Positions 1 to 10,058 are shown, counted from the stretch's first letter. The stretch is DNA of 64,000 nucleotides from Candidatus Blastococcus massiliensis AP3 (GCF_000582785.1 NZ_HG931173.1:865362-929361); one strand, 5' to 3'. Notes: a model not told the origin generated them from the sequence alone. Made by a program: numbers and translations.

Positions 1-22
1 CGAGCTCGGCCTCGGCTGAGGC

Positions 23-517
23 TCACGCCCGCCACTCCCCCGGCCGCGGCTGGCAGTCCGGCCCGCACGGATAGTGGTCGTCCCACGGGTAGGCGCCGTC
101 GACGTGCGCCCAGGTGAGCTGGAAGGCCGGCACGGAGTACTCGTCGGGCCGCCGGTAGAAGCGGTTGGCCACGAACAGCACCTCCCCCGGGTTGGGCACG
201 TTCTCGACGACGACCGCGTGCGCGCCGGAACCGGCCGGTGGCGGTACCGCTTCCCCGGGGAGCAGGTTGCGCCCGTCGGCCACGAGCCTCGCGACGTGCT
301 GCAGGATGCCGTGCGCCCCCGTGGAGCTCAGACCGACCACGACCAGCTCCGGGTGGCCGAGCCCGAACAGCCCGACCGTGTATCCGAAGGCGGGCATGCC
401 GGATTCCTCGTCGTGCGGGAAGACGTACTGCACCGCCCAGCCGTGCTGGCGGATGACCTGAGCGAGATGGGCGTCCTCCTGGTCGAGCCAGGCGAGGGTC
501 TGCGGGTCCTGTGTCAT
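23..517 (-). CDS. DUF4262 domain-containing protein
   Basis: This 164-residue protein matches the DUF4262 family as I know it: an N-terminal stretch in which a residue pair 'GW' is followed by a '[19 protein letters not shown]' type segment (about residues 45-63), typical of this small actinobacterial/proteobacterial family. Its function is not known. There is no signal peptide or membrane segment, so it is probably cytoplasmic. It is followed on the same strand, about 90 bases away, by the LigD-type polymerase gene upstream of it, but nothing ties the two functionally. Start is the ATG at 517. Confidence 0.8.
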   Translation of the reverse strand: MTQDPQTLAWLDQEDAHLAQVIRQHGWAVQYVFPHDEESGMPAFGYTVGLFGLGHPELVVVGLSSTGAHGILQHVARLVADGRNLLPGEAVPPPAGSGAHAVVVENVPNPGEVLFVANRFYRRPDEYSVPAFQLTWAHVDGAYPWDDHYPCGPDCQPRPGEWRA

Positions 518-608
518 GCTCCGAGCCTGGGCGCGGCGCTACGGCAGGACCGGATCGCAGGACATCTGTGGACGCCACGCCCGCGTGTGGACGCGCCTCC
601 TGGCGATG

Positions 609-1574
609 TCAGTCCTCCGTGCCGGCGGCCTCCCGGGCGCGCTTGCGGCGCTTGCCCTCGTGCATCGCCGCGACCCGGGCGACCGGGATCGTGTGGCCCT
701 CGGCCACGACCTCCGCGGGCAGCCGCTGCGGGTCCGGCAACGCCTCGGCCCAGGGATCGCGGTCCCCGAGCAGGTCCGGCGCCGTCGTCACCGTGACGTC
801 GGCCGGACGGACGTCGTCCAGCTCGTCCCAGCCGACCGGGAAGGAGACCGGCAGCCCCGGCCTGGTGCGCGGGCTGTAGGCCGCGACGATCGTCGCCTGC
901 CCCGAGCGGGTGGAGTCGACGAAGACCCGTCCGCCCCGGTCCTGCACCAGGTAGGCGGTGGTCGCCAGGTCCGGATCGAGCGCCGCGGTGCGCGCGGCCA
1001 GGGCCCGGGTCGCCGCGGCGACGTCCTCGAACGGAGCGCCCCGCACCGGGACGACGACGTGCAGCCCCTTGGAGCCGCTGGTCTTCACCGCGCCACCCAG
1101 CCCGGCCTCGTCCAGCGCCCGCCGCACCAGCCGAGCGGCGGCCACGACCGTCGCGAAGTCCGCACCCTCGGGCGGGTCGAGGTCGAGCACCAGCCCGGTC
1201 GGCTCGGGGTGCTCGACCCGGAAGAAGGGGACGTGCAGCTCGACGGCTCGCTGATTGCCCAGCCACAACAGCGTCCGGCGGTCGTCGCACAGCACCTGCT
1301 GGATCTCGCGGTGCGAGCCTTCCGACCACACGGCCACGGTGCGCACCCAGTCCGGCGCGCCCTTGCTGACGTTGCGCTGCATGAACGGCGGCTGACCGGG
1401 CCGCACCCGCTTGACCGACAGCGGGCGGCCGGCCAGCTGCGGCACCAGCCGGTCGGCCACGGCGTCGAGGTAGTCGACGAGGTCGCGCTTGACCACGCCG
1501 AGGTCGTCGCCCAGCGGGGAGTCCAGGCTCGACAGCGCGACGCCGGCCCGTTCGTCGTCCACCACGGCGGTCAC
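609..1574 (-). CDS. ligD: LigD-type polymerase domain protein (NHEJ primase-polymerase)
   Basis: A 321-residue stand-alone homologue of the polymerase domain of bacterial LigD, an archaeo-eukaryotic primase fold enzyme that fills gaps and adds nucleotides during Ku-dependent end joining. The catalytic Asp pair is visible in LVLDLDPPEG, followed by the nucleotide-binding KTSGSKGLHVVVPV segment and the late YSPRTRPGLPVSFPVGWDEL region. No ligase or 3'-phosphoesterase domain is attached, so the partner ligase and Ku must be elsewhere. I chose the GTG at 1574 because the upstream in-frame extension is Arg/Gly/Pro-rich shadow sequence antisense to nothing conserved. The C-terminal tail is basic. 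It could equally be one of several LigD-Pol paralogues of the genome. Confidence 0.85.
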   Translation of the reverse strand: MTAVVDDERAGVALSSLDSPLGDDLGVVKRDLVDYLDAVADRLVPQLAGRPLSVKRVRPGQPPFMQRNVSKGAPDWVRTVAVWSEGSHREIQQVLCDDRRTLLWLGNQRAVELHVPFFRVEHPEPTGLVLDLDPPEGADFATVVAAARLVRRALDEAGLGGAVKTSGSKGLHVVVPVRGAPFEDVAAATRALAARTAALDPDLATTAYLVQDRGGRVFVDSTRSGQATIVAAYSPRTRPGLPVSFPVGWDELDDVRPADVTVTTAPDLLGDRDPWAEALPDPQRLPAEVVAEGHTIPVARVAAMHEGKRRKRAREAAGTED

Positions 1575-1624
1575 GCTGCCCGCCGGACGGCGGCCCGGCA
1601 AGCGCACGTCGCCCCGAAGTGGGC

Positions 1625-2368
1625 TTACAGGTCGAAGACCTGTCCCGGGCTCACCAGCTCGGTCTCCGCGAACGCCTCGCTGGCGGCGGCCAGCTGGCCG
1701 ATCCGGTCCACCCACGCGGGGATGTGCGTGAGCAGGAGCCGCCCCACGCCGGCGGCGGCGGCGTGCTCGCCGGCCTGCCGCCCGGTGAGGTGCAGCCCCG
1801 GCGGCTGGTCGGGGTCGCCGTCGGGGTGCGCGGCCTCGGCCAGGAGCACGTCGGCGCCGCGGGCCAGCTCGACCACGCGCTCGCAGGGTCCGGTGTCACC
1901 GGTGTAGACCAGCGAGCGCCCGCCGGCGGTGAAGCGGGCGGCGTAGGTCTCGATCGGGTGCGCGGTGCGGGCCAGCTCGACCTGGAACGGACCGAGCTCG
2001 AAGGCACCGGCGCCGACCGGCACGAAGTCGAAGACGTCGGTGAGCCCGTCGCCGTCGATGTCGTAGGCGACCGCCAGCCGGCGCTCGGCGCCCACGGGGG
2101 CGTACAGCGGGACCAGCTTCCCGGGCGACCGGCCGGAGTACCGGTGCCACACGACGAACGGGGCGACGTCGAGGCAGTGGTCGGCGTGCAGGTGCGACAG
2201 GAAGACGGCGTCGACCGCGGCCGGGTCGATCGTCCGCTGCAGCGCCCCGAAGGCGCCGTTGCCCAGATCGACGACCAGCTGGAACCCGTCGTGCTCGAGC
2301 AGGTAGCACGAGGCCGGCGACTCCGGCCCGGGGCCGCTTCCGCAGCAGCCGACGACGGTCAGTCTCAC
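1625..2368 (-). CDS. MBL-fold metal-dependent hydrolase
   Basis: A 247-residue metallo-beta-lactamase-fold protein with the metal motif SHLHADH near residue 60, a later GDTGP aspartate and a C-terminal LLLTHIPAW histidine, close to the RNase Z/cyclic-nucleotide phosphodiesterase branch. Its GTG start overlaps the murI stop by 4 bp, so the two are co-translated. The M. tuberculosis counterpart in the same place, Rv1339, has been described as an atypical cAMP phosphodiesterase; transferring that role here rests on synteny and is an inference. RNase PH, the next gene in mycobacteria, is not present: a LigD-type polymerase follows instead. Confidence 0.85.
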   Translation of the reverse strand: MRLTVVGCCGSGPGPESPASCYLLEHDGFQLVVDLGNGAFGALQRTIDPAAVDAVFLSHLHADHCLDVAPFVVWHRYSGRSPGKLVPLYAPVGAERRLAVAYDIDGDGLTDVFDFVPVGAGAFELGPFQVELARTAHPIETYAARFTAGGRSLVYTGDTGPCERVVELARGADVLLAEAAHPDGDPDQPPGLHLTGRQAGEHAAAAGVGRLLLTHIPAWVDRIGQLAAASEAFAETELVSPGQVFDL

Positions 2369-3189
2369 GCGGCACCCACTGCCCCGGCGCGCAGCACCGA
2401 CCCCACCTCGGGCCCGAGGAACCGGCGGCCCAGCCGGGCGAACGGCTCGGGGTCGCCCGTGGCGAGGAAGGCGTGCTGCGGAGGCGGCGCCTCCTCGTCG
2501 CGGAGCAGGTCGGCCCGGGTCAGCACGTGGTGGACGTCCTTGGCGGTCTCCTCCGCGCTGGACACGAGCGTGACCTCGTCACCGAGCACCAGGGAGAGGA
2601 CGCCGGTCAGCAGGGGGTAGTGCGTGCAGCCCAGGACGACGGTGTCCACGCCGGCGGCCAGCAGCGGGTCGAGGTAGGACTGCGCCAGGCCCAGCAACTG
2701 CCGACCGCTGGTGACGCCGCGCTCGACGAAGTCGACGAAGCTCGGGCACGCCGCGCTGGTGACGCTGATGCCCGGCACCGCGGCGAAGGCGTCCTCGTAC
2801 GCGCCGCTGGTGATCGTCGCCTGGGTGCCGATCACGCCGATGCGCCCGTTGCGGGTGGCGGCGGTCGCCCGGCGGACCGCGGGCAGCACCACCTCGACGA
2901 CGGGCACGTCGTAGCGCTCGCGGGCGTCGCGCAGCGACGCGGCACTGGCGGAGTTGCAGGCCACGACCAGCATCTTCACGCCGTCGGCGACCAGGTCGTC
3001 CATCACCGCCAGGGAGTGCCGGCGCACCTCGGCGATCGGCAGCGGCCCGTACGGCCCGTTCGCGGTGTCCCCGATGTAGCGGATCGCCTCACCGGGCAAC
3101 TGGTCGAGCACCGCACGGGCCACGGTGAGCCCACCGACCCCCGAGTCGAAGATGCCGATCGGCGCGTCGGCTCCTGGCTGCGTCCCCAT
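2365..3189 (-). CDS. murI: glutamate racemase
   Basis: Interconverts L- and D-glutamate to supply D-Glu for peptidoglycan. The 274-residue protein has the N-terminal [14 protein letters not shown] motif (about residues 12-25) and both catalytic cysteines, Cys78 in VVACNSASA and Cys188 in LGCTHYPL. Length is normal for the family. The stop overlaps the start of the MBL hydrolase. A strong hairpin just upstream (3244-3269) separates it from the small gene before it, so murI probably has its own promoter in 3190-3240. Confidence 0.96.
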   Translation of the reverse strand: MGTQPGADAPIGIFDSGVGGLTVARAVLDQLPGEAIRYIGDTANGPYGPLPIAEVRRHSLAVMDDLVADGVKMLVVACNSASAASLRDARERYDVPVVEVVLPAVRRATAATRNGRIGVIGTQATITSGAYEDAFAAVPGISVTSAACPSFVDFVERGVTSGRQLLGLAQSYLDPLLAAGVDTVVLGCTHYPLLTGVLSLVLGDEVTLVSSAEETAKDVHHVLTRADLLRDEEAPPPQHAFLATGDPEPFARLGRRFLGPEVGSVLRAGAVGAA

Positions 3190-3243
3190 GTCGCCGGACA
3201 GGCTAGCGGCAGGACCCGACGGATGGCGCCGTTGGACGTGGAA

Positions 3244-3269
3244 AGCCCCCTCCCGGTGGGGAGGGGGCT
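3244..3269. terminator. intrinsic terminator-like hairpin
   Basis: Perfect 11-bp stem (3244-3254 with 3259-3269) around the loop GGTG, followed on the minus strand by TTTC. It lies just past the end of the small minus-strand gene at 3298-3531 and before murI, so it should end that transcript. Confidence 0.75.
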
Positions 3270-3297
3270 CTCGTGTGCGATGGACCGGCTGCGATCC

Positions 3298-3531
3298 TCA
3301 GCCGGACAACCTGCTGCGCAGCAGCGCCTTCCCCTGCTCTGCGCCCTTGCGACTGTCCGCCTGGGCCTTGCGGAAGAGATCCGCCGCCTCGGTGTCCCCG
3401 TCGCGCTCGGCGTCCTTGATGTAGGACTCCAGACGCAGCGCGTTGCTGAGGCAGGCCTCGGTGTACCAGAGAAGGTTGTAGTCCTTGTCCTTCGTGCCGG
3501 TGACGTCGCCGGTCTCGGTGGTGGCTGTCAT
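3298..3531 (-). CDS. conserved small hypothetical protein (77 aa)
   Basis: A short, hydrophilic, helix-prone protein of 77 residues with no cysteines that form a metal site and no membrane segment. I do not recognise a named family. The ATG at 3531 is preceded by GAGG-type sequence (revcomp of 3534-3545), which favours it over the longer in-frame reading to 3615. The middle part (YTEACLSNALRLESYIKDAE) looks like a four-helix-type or TPR-like segment. It sits where mycobacteria carry a rhomboid protease between cysM and murI, so it is an insertion or replacement in this otherwise conserved block. Confidence 0.6.
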   Translation of the reverse strand: MTATTETGDVTGTKDKDYNLLWYTEACLSNALRLESYIKDAERDGDTEAADLFRKAQADSRKGAEQGKALLRSRLSG

Positions 3532-3678
3532 CCGTTGCTCCCTCGTCTCGTGCGCACGGTCAGAGCCGGTGCACGGCACGACGTCGTCCCGCGCACCGTG
3601 ACCAGTGCAGCGCACGGAGGTCCGGCACGCCAGGGCCTCCGGCGCGCGTCACGGCGGCCGGGGGGACGGCTCGAGGCC

Positions 3679-4671
<993 letters not shown>

Positions 4672-4950
4672 TCAGCAGCCGCCGGCGACCGCCGGGAGGA
4701 TCGTCACCGAGTCGCCGTCCTTGACCTCGGTGTCCAGGGCGCCGGTGAAGCGCACGTCCTCGTCGTTGACGTAGACGTTGACGAAGCGGTGCAGCTTGCC
4801 CTCCTCGGTGACGAGGCGGTTCTTCAGGCCCGAGTGCTGCGCGTCGAGGTCGTCGATCAGCGCGGACAGGGTGGCGCCGCTGCCCTGCACGGTCTTGTTG
4901 CCGCCGGTGTGGGTGCGCAGGATGGTCGGGATCCGGACCTCGATGGCCAT
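4672..4950 (-). CDS. cysO: sulfur-carrier protein CysO (MoaD/ThiS family)
   Basis: A 92-residue ubiquitin-like sulfur carrier. The family's C-terminal diglycine, which is activated to a thiocarboxylate, is present in SVTILPAVAGG, but the reading frame continues for one more codon, TGC (bases 4675-4677), so the encoded protein ends Gly-Gly-Cys. That resembles carriers such as QbsE, which need a JAMM protease to trim residues after GG; the mec gene next to it could do this. Start is the ATG at 4950, 8 bases after GAGGAG. It lies between mec and cysM in one transcription unit. Confidence 0.93.
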   Translation of the reverse strand: MAIEVRIPTILRTHTGGNKTVQGSGATLSALIDDLDAQHSGLKNRLVTEEGKLHRFVNVYVNDEDVRFTGALDTEVKDGDSVTILPAVAGGC

Positions 4951-5080
4951 GGCGTGCGTTCTCCTCGGGAGTTCAAACGGGATCGGGGGACGCTGCGCAG
5001 CGCGCAGCGTCGTGGTGCGTCTAGCGGGCCCAACGCCCGGCCGTCGCGCGGGATTCCGCGGCGACGGGGAGGCCCGTCGT

Positions 5081-5566
5081 TCAGTCGTAGACGACGGTGG
5101 TCGGCGAGTGGCCGAAGAGGTAGGACTCGACGACCTCGACGTCCTCCTCGTGGATCTCGCCGTCGAGGATGCGGAAGCTGCGGAACTCGACCTCGTCGTC
5201 GACCAGGCCGGTCTGCTTCTCGTGGTGCCGGGTGGAGACCAGCACGTAGTGGGTGCGCGGGTCCGCGGCCGGGCCGGAGGCGTAGCCGACGTCGGTGCGC
5301 GACGGATAGGCCTCGGTGGCGGTGTGCGAGTGGTAGACGACGACCGGCCACTCGTCGCGGTCGTCCATCTCCCGGTACAGCCGCAGCAGGTCGGCGGAGT
5401 CGAACTCGTAGAACGTCGGCGAGCGCGCGGCGTTGAGCATCGGGATGAAGCGCTCGGGGCGCTCGGTGCCCTCGGGCCCGGCGACGACGCCACAGGCCTC
5501 GTCCGGGTGGTCCTCCCGGGCGTGGGCCACGATGGCGTCGTAGGTCGCGCGGTCGATGCGCAGCAC
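5081..5566 (-). CDS. mec: CysO-cysteine peptidase (JAMM/MPN+ family)
   Basis: A 161-residue zinc metalloprotease that releases cysteine from the CysO-Cys adduct. The JAMM set is complete: Glu23 in DEACGVVAG, His79 and His81 in YHSHTATEAYPSRTD, Ser89 and Asp92. It is the right size for Rv1334-type Mec. It is the first gene of the mec-cysO-cysM unit and lies about 130 bases before cysO. In this genome it may have a second task, removal of the extra C-terminal Cys encoded in cysO. The ATG at 5566 follows a start region with no other good candidate. Confidence 0.93.
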   Translation of the reverse strand: MLRIDRATYDAIVAHAREDHPDEACGVVAGPEGTERPERFIPMLNAARSPTFYEFDSADLLRLYREMDDRDEWPVVVYHSHTATEAYPSRTDVGYASGPAADPRTHYVLVSTRHHEKQTGLVDDEVEFRSFRILDGEIHEEDVEVVESYLFGHSPTTVVYD

Positions 5567-5668
5567 GGGCCCAGTCTAGTAGAAGGACCCCGCGTCCCCC
5601 CGACCCTCACCAGCTCGGGCCGGGACCCTGACGCGGGGCCGGCCTCGCGACCGATACGGTCGGGCCTC

Positions 5669-6022
5669 GTGTGGGACGAAGCTCTGCTGATCGCCGGTGT
5701 CCTCCTGATCGCCCTGCCCGCACTGGTGCTCGGCGCCCGGGGGATGTTCCGGCACCGGGGCTACGTCACCGGCGACCCGAACGACCGCCTCTCCGTCGTC
5801 CTCCTGGTGACCATGCGCGCACTGGTCCTGCTGCTGGTGCTGGCGCTGTCCGCGATCACGCTGGTCTCGTGCGTCGGCGCCTGGATCAAGGACGTCGAGC
5901 TGCACGGGATGGTCTACGTCTTCTTCGTGCTCGACCTGCTGCTGGCGGCGCTCGTGCTGCTCACCTTCGGCCGGAGCGAGCGGCGACCAGCGCGTCGACG
6001 AGCGACCCCTGCAGGGCGGTGA
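5669..6022 (+). CDS. small integral membrane protein, function unknown
   Basis: A 117-residue protein from a GTG start with three evident hydrophobic segments: about residues 5-22 (LLIAGVLLIALPALVLG), 44-64 (LLVTMRALVLLLVLALSAIT), and 80-97 ([19 protein letters not shown]), ending in an Arg-rich tail. I do not recognise a family. It stands alone on the plus strand between mec and DUF2017, and its last 62 bases overlap the 3' end of the convergent DUF2017 gene, so one of the two ends could be shorter than drawn. Hydrophobicity in frame and a clean stop support it as real. Confidence 0.65.
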   Translation: MWDEALLIAGVLLIALPALVLGARGMFRHRGYVTGDPNDRLSVVLLVTMRALVLLLVLALSAITLVSCVGAWIKDVELHGMVYVFFVLDLLLAALVLLTFGRSERRPARRRATPAGR

Positions 6023-6464
6023 GCCAGTAGTAGACGGCCAGCTGCTGGTCCTCCTCGTCGGCCACCTCCTCCGGCGGCTCGCTGTCCTCGGTGATGTCCA
6101 GACGGGTGCCGAGGGCCAGGCGGAGGTCGTTGCTCGTCCGCAGCCACGCGCCGGCCTGGTCGGGATCGAGGGTGACGTCGCCGCCACCGGCGGGCAGCGA
6201 GGCCCGCATCGTCGCGAGGTCGTCGGCCTTCGCGCTGCGCAGCGAGGACTCGGTCAGGTCGCGGTAGTCGGCCGCCATCGCCGGGTCCGAGCGGTGGCCG
6301 TCGGGGAAGAGGCGCCCCAGCACCGGGTCGGCGCCGACGTCGTCGGGGTCGGCCGTGAGCAGCTGCTCGAGCTGGTCCAGCAGCAGGCCGAGGATGCCGG
6401 CCTCGGCCGGCTCGAGGCCGGCGACCAGGCTCCCGCCCCCGCGGGCGGCGCGGAAGGGCCTCAT
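5961..6464 (-). CDS. DUF2017 domain-containing protein
   Basis: A 167-residue protein of the actinobacterial DUF2017 family (Rv1332 type), recognised by the start MRPFR, the acidic [12 protein letters not shown] stretch (about residues 46-57), the middle [10 protein letters not shown] and the C-terminal [13 protein letters not shown]. Its biochemical role is unknown. It directly follows clpS with a 4-bp ATGA overlap, as in mycobacteria, so it is co-translated with the protease adaptor and may act with it. Its 3' end overlaps the convergent membrane-protein gene at 5669-6022. Confidence 0.88.
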   Translation of the reverse strand: MRPFRAARGGGSLVAGLEPAEAGILGLLLDQLEQLLTADPDDVGADPVLGRLFPDGHRSDPAMAADYRDLTESSLRSAKADDLATMRASLPAGGGDVTLDPDQAGAWLRTSNDLRLALGTRLDITEDSEPPEEVADEEDQQLAVYYWLTALQGSLVDALVAARSGRR

Positions 6465-6757
6465 GAGTCCCGCTGGTAGCTGGCCCAGAGCCCGTAGGCG
6501 TGCAGCCGGCTCGTGTCGTGCTCCATGCGCTCGCGCGGGCCCGAGCTCACGACGGCCTTCCCGTCATGGTGCACCTGCAGCATCAGCGTGGTCGCGGTCG
6601 GCTCGTCGTAGCCGAACAGCTCCTGCAGCACGAACGTCACGTACGTCATGAGGTTGACGGGGTCGTTCCAGACGATCGTGACCCACGGACGGTCGAGGTC
6701 GCCGTGTTCCTCTTCCGTCGTCTCGGGTGTCCGAGTCGGAGCGAGCGGTCCGGCCAC
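6461..6757 (-). CDS. clpS: ATP-dependent Clp protease adaptor ClpS
   Basis: A 98-residue adaptor that hands N-degron substrates to ClpC/ClpA. The family core is complete: [20 protein letters not shown] (the ligand-binding Asn-Asp pair and Met) and the later VHHDGKAVV histidines. The first 20 residues are an unstructured, Glu/Thr-rich tail. GTG start at 6757 with AAGGTGG upstream. It heads the clpS-DUF2017 unit and is divergent from pncB, 59 bases away. Confidence 0.95.
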   Translation of the reverse strand: MAGPLAPTRTPETTEEEHGDLDRPWVTIVWNDPVNLMTYVTFVLQELFGYDEPTATTLMLQVHHDGKAVVSSGPRERMEHDTSRLHAYGLWASYQRDS

Positions 6758-6816
6758 GGGTCCACCTTAGGACGCCGAACTGCCCCCGTCCCGGCCCCCG
6801 CCTAGGCTTCCCGATC

Positions 6817-8118
6817 ATGGCTGTGGACACCGGGCTCACTCCCCCACCGGCCCCCGCACTCTTCACCGACCGGTACGAGCTGACGATGGTCGCCGCGGCG
6901 CTCGCCGACGGCACCGCGGCCAGGGACTGCGTCTTCGAGGTCTTCGCGCGCCGCCTTCCGCACGGCCGCCGCTACGGCGTGCTCGCCGGCACCGGGCGCC
7001 TGCTGGAAGCACTGCCGTACTTCCGGTTCGGCGACGACGAGATCGCCGCCCTCCGGGAGCAGGGGCTCACCGACGCCCGGCTGCTCGACTGGCTGGCCGA
7101 CTTCCGCTTCTCCGGCGACATCGACGGCTACGCCGAGGGCGACCTCTACTTCCCCGGCTCCCCCGTGCTCACGGTGCGGGCGCCGTTCGCCGAGGGCGTG
7201 CTCCTGGAGACCCTCGCGCTGTCGGTGCTCAACCACGACAGCGCGATCGCCTCCGCCGCGGCGCGGATGGTGTCCGCCGCCTGCGAGCGGCCCTGCATCG
7301 AGATGGGTTCGCGGCGCACCCACGAGGAGGCGGCGGTCGCCGCCGCCCGCGCCGCGCACCTGGTCGGTTTCGCCGCCACCTCCAACCTCGAGGCCGGACG
7401 GCGCTACGGAGTGCCGACGACGGGCACCAGCGCGCACGCCTTCACCCTGCTGCACGACGACGAGCGCTCCGCGTTCCGGGCGCAGGTGGACGCGCTCGGC
7501 GTCGACACGACGTTGCTGGTGGACACCTACGACGTCGACCAGGGCATCCGCAACGCCGTCGAGATCGCCGGGCCCGGACTCGGCGGCATCCGCCTGGACT
7601 CCGGTGACCTGCCCACCCTGGCCGCGCACGCCCGCGAGCTGCTCGACTCGCTCGGCGCCACGGGGACCCGCATCACCGTGACCAGCGACCTGGACGAGTA
7701 CGCGATCGCGGGTCTCATGGCCGCCCCGGTCGACGGCTACGGCGTCGGCACCTCGCTGGTCACCGGCTCCGGGGCGCCCACGGTCGGCATGGTCTACAAG
7801 CTGGTCGAGCGCGACGGGGTCCCGGTGGCGAAGAAGAGCGAGGGCAAGCTCTCCGTGGGTGGCCGCAAGTCCGCCGTCCGCCGGCACGACGGCGACGGCA
7901 TCGCCACCGCCGAGCTGGTCACCGCCGCACCCGTCTCCCCCCGGGACGGAGACCGCGACCTGCTCGTCCCCCTGGTCCGGGGCGGAGAGCTCTGCGAGCC
8001 GCTCGCCCCCGCCGAGGCGCTGGGCCGGGCCAAGGCCCACCACGAGAAGGCCCGCGCTGCTCTGCCGCCGGAGGCGTTCGCGCTGTCCCGCGGCGAGCCC
8101 GTGCTCGACACCGTGTAA
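6817..8118 (+). CDS. pncB: nicotinate phosphoribosyltransferase
   Basis: Converts nicotinate and PRPP to nicotinate mononucleotide in NAD salvage. The 433-residue protein shows the N-terminal TDRYELTM motif, the catalytic-His region PTTGTSAHAFTLLHDDE, the GIRLDSGDL phosphate-binding segment and the C-terminal GVGTSLVTGSG. I use the ATG at 6817; the longer reading to 6727 adds residues that run into the clpS gene on the other strand. pncA follows 72 bases downstream, so the two form the nicotinamide-to-NaMN path. Confidence 0.95.
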   Translation: MAVDTGLTPPPAPALFTDRYELTMVAAALADGTAARDCVFEVFARRLPHGRRYGVLAGTGRLLEALPYFRFGDDEIAALREQGLTDARLLDWLADFRFSGDIDGYAEGDLYFPGSPVLTVRAPFAEGVLLETLALSVLNHDSAIASAAARMVSAACERPCIEMGSRRTHEEAAVAAARAAHLVGFAATSNLEAGRRYGVPTTGTSAHAFTLLHDDERSAFRAQVDALGVDTTLLVDTYDVDQGIRNAVEIAGPGLGGIRLDSGDLPTLAAHARELLDSLGATGTRITVTSDLDEYAIAGLMAAPVDGYGVGTSLVTGSGAPTVGMVYKLVERDGVPVAKKSEGKLSVGGRKSAVRRHDGDGIATAELVTAAPVSPRDGDRDLLVPLVRGGELCEPLAPAEALGRAKAHHEKARAALPPEAFALSRGEPVLDTV

Positions 8119-8190
8119 GAGGACCCCGTCCTCCCCACCACTCGCAAGCTCGCGGCGGTGCCCTGGACGGGGCCGGAAAGGACTCAAGAG

Positions 8191-8760
8191 ATGACCCGCG
8201 CCCTGATCGTCGTCGACGTGCAGAACGACTTCTGCGAGGGCGGCAGCCTGGCCGTCGCGGGTGGCGCCGCGGTGGCCGCGGCGATCACCGAGCACATGGC
8301 GGCCGGCGGCTACGACCACGTCGTCGCCACGCGGGACCACCACATCGACCCGGGGACGCACTTCTCCGAGACGCCGGACTTCGTCGACACCTGGCCGCGG
8401 CACTGCGTCGTCGGCACCGACGGGGTGGAGCTGCACCCCGCGCTGGACCGCGCACCCATCGAGGCCCTGTTCGACAAGGGTGAGTACGCCGCCGCCTACT
8501 CGGGCTTCGAGGGCTCCGCCGCCGGCGTGGGCCTGGCGGACTGGCTGCGGGAGCGGGAGGTGGACGCCGTCGACGTCGTCGGCATCGCCACCGACCACTG
8601 CGTGCGGGCCACGGCTCTCGACGCGGTCGCGAACGGACTGAGCACCCGGGTGCTGCTGCACCTCACCGCCGGCGTCTCGGAGGCGACCACCGAGGCAGCC
8701 CTCGACCAGCTGCGCACCGCCGGCGTCGCGCTGGAGGGCACAGTCCACCGCCCCTCCTAG
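8191..8760 (+). CDS. pncA: nicotinamidase
   Basis: A 189-residue isochorismatase-fold amidase that turns nicotinamide into nicotinate for PncB. The catalytic triad is visible as Asp8 in VVDVQNDF, the Lys of LFDKGEYAAAYSGF and the Cys of IATDHCVRATA; the metal site is the THDHH-like RDHHIDPGTHF. ATG at 8191 follows GGAAAGGA. In mycobacteria the homologue also activates pyrazinamide. A GGACCCCGTCC / GGACGGGGCC repeat pair lies in the leader between pncB and pncA and might be an attenuator, but this is weak. Confidence 0.95.
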   Translation: MTRALIVVDVQNDFCEGGSLAVAGGAAVAAAITEHMAAGGYDHVVATRDHHIDPGTHFSETPDFVDTWPRHCVVGTDGVELHPALDRAPIEALFDKGEYAAAYSGFEGSAAGVGLADWLREREVDAVDVVGIATDHCVRATALDAVANGLSTRVLLHLTAGVSEATTEAALDQLRTAGVALEGTVHRPS

Positions 8761-8789
8761 GGACCTCCGGTGCAGGAAGTCCCTAGGAG
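8754..8789. terminator. bidirectional terminator between pncA and serB
   Basis: Perfect 11-bp inverted repeat, CTCCTAGGGAC (8754-8764) with GTCCCTAGGAG (8779-8789), loop of 14 bases. It contains the stop codons of both convergent genes, so it can end both transcripts. Confidence 0.7.
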
Positions 8790-10030
8790 GCGTCGAGGAC
8801 CTCGTCGCGGGTGAAGCCCAGCACCTGGAGCACCGCGTCGAGGTAGGGCTGGTTGAGCGCCGTGTGCGCCTGCTCGCGGACGAACGGCTTGGCGTTGAAG
8901 GCGATGCCGAGACCCGCGGTGTTGAGCATGTCCAGGTCGTTCGCCCCGTCGCCCACGGCCACGGTCTGGTCCAGCGGGATGCCGTACTGCGCGGCGAACC
9001 GGGCCAGGGCGCGCGCCTTCCCCGGCCGGTCGACGATCTCGCCCACCAGCCCGCCGGTCAGCCTGCCGTCGATCACCTCGAGGGTGTTCGCCGCCGCGAA
9101 GTCCAGCCCCAGGCTCTCCGCCAGCGGGTCGGTGATCTGGGTGAACCCGCCGCTGACGATGCCGCAGCGGAAGCCGAGCCGCTGCAGGGTGCGGATGAGC
9201 GTGCGCGCACCCGGGGTGAGCACGAGCGCCTCGCGCACCTCGTCGAGCACCTCCGCCGGCAGACCGGCCAGGACCGCGACCCGCTTGCGCAGCGACTCGG
9301 CGAAGTCCAGCTCCCCGTTCATGGCGGCGGCGGTGATCCGGGCGACCTCGGCCGCCCGGCCGGCCCGGGCGGCCAGTTCGTCGATGACCTCGCCGCGCAC
9401 CAGGGTGGAGTCGACGTCGAGCACGATCAGCCGCTTGCTGCGCCGGGCCAGCCCGACCTGCTCCACGGCGATGTCCGTGCCCGTGGTGGCGGCCACCGAC
9501 GCCAGGGCGGTCCGCAGCGCCGTGGCCTCGGCGCCGGAGACGGTCAGCTCGAAGCTGGTCACCGGGTAGTCGGAGAGCCGGCGGATGGCATCGATGTTCC
9601 CGCCGACGGCGGCGATGCTGCGCGCGGCGCCGGCGACGGCCTCGGGCGCCACCGGGCGGCCCAGCAGGATGACGTGGTGCGGCCGGCCGGCCGGGACCGC
9701 CACCGGTCCCGCGGTGGCCGCCTCGACGTCGACTCGCACGCCGACGTCGGCGGAGACATCGGCCGCGAGCCGCCCCAGGTGCTGCAGCAGCGCTCGCTCG
9801 TCGACCGCGTCCTCCCCGGCCAGCGCGCCGACGACGACCCCCAGCACGAGCTGGCCGTGCACCACGACCTGCTCGACGTCGAGCACCTCGACGGCGGGCG
9901 CGCCCCCGGCCAGCGCGGTGAACAGTCGCGCGGTGACCCCGGGTCGGTCGGCACCGCTCACGGTCAGCAGCGCTCGGGCGGAGACGGCCTCGGGGACCTC
10001 GGGCACTCGGGGGGTGGGGTCCAGCGGCAC
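8783..10030 (-). CDS. serB: phosphoserine phosphatase with ACT domains (SerB2 type)
   Basis: Last step of serine synthesis. About 415 residues: two N-terminal ACT-like domains (roughly 10-95 and 105-180; motif SGADRPGVTARLF) and a C-terminal HAD phosphatase with the nucleophile motif VLDVDSTLVRGEVIDELA, then SGGFTQ and GDGANDLDM. This is the SerB2 architecture, where ACT domains allow amino-acid feedback. The start is uncertain: I chose GTG 10030; the in-frame reading can extend to ATG 10081, but that codon lies inside the big hairpin that ends ctaD. The next in-frame Val codon (GTA) cannot start. Confidence 0.9.
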   Translation of the reverse strand: MPLDPTPRVPEVPEAVSARALLTVSGADRPGVTARLFTALAGGAPAVEVLDVEQVVVHGQLVLGVVVGALAGEDAVDERALLQHLGRLAADVSADVGVRVDVEAATAGPVAVPAGRPHHVILLGRPVAPEAVAGAARSIAAVGGNIDAIRRLSDYPVTSFELTVSGAEATALRTALASVAATTGTDIAVEQVGLARRSKRLIVLDVDSTLVRGEVIDELAARAGRAAEVARITAAAMNGELDFAESLRKRVAVLAGLPAEVLDEVREALVLTPGARTLIRTLQRLGFRCGIVSGGFTQITDPLAESLGLDFAAANTLEVIDGRLTGGLVGEIVDRPGKARALARFAAQYGIPLDQTVAVGDGANDLDMLNTAGLGIAFNAKPFVREQAHTALNQPYLDAVLQVLGFTRDEVLDAS

Positions 10031-10058
10031 CCCGTCATGGTGCCGTACGCCTCCGGTC

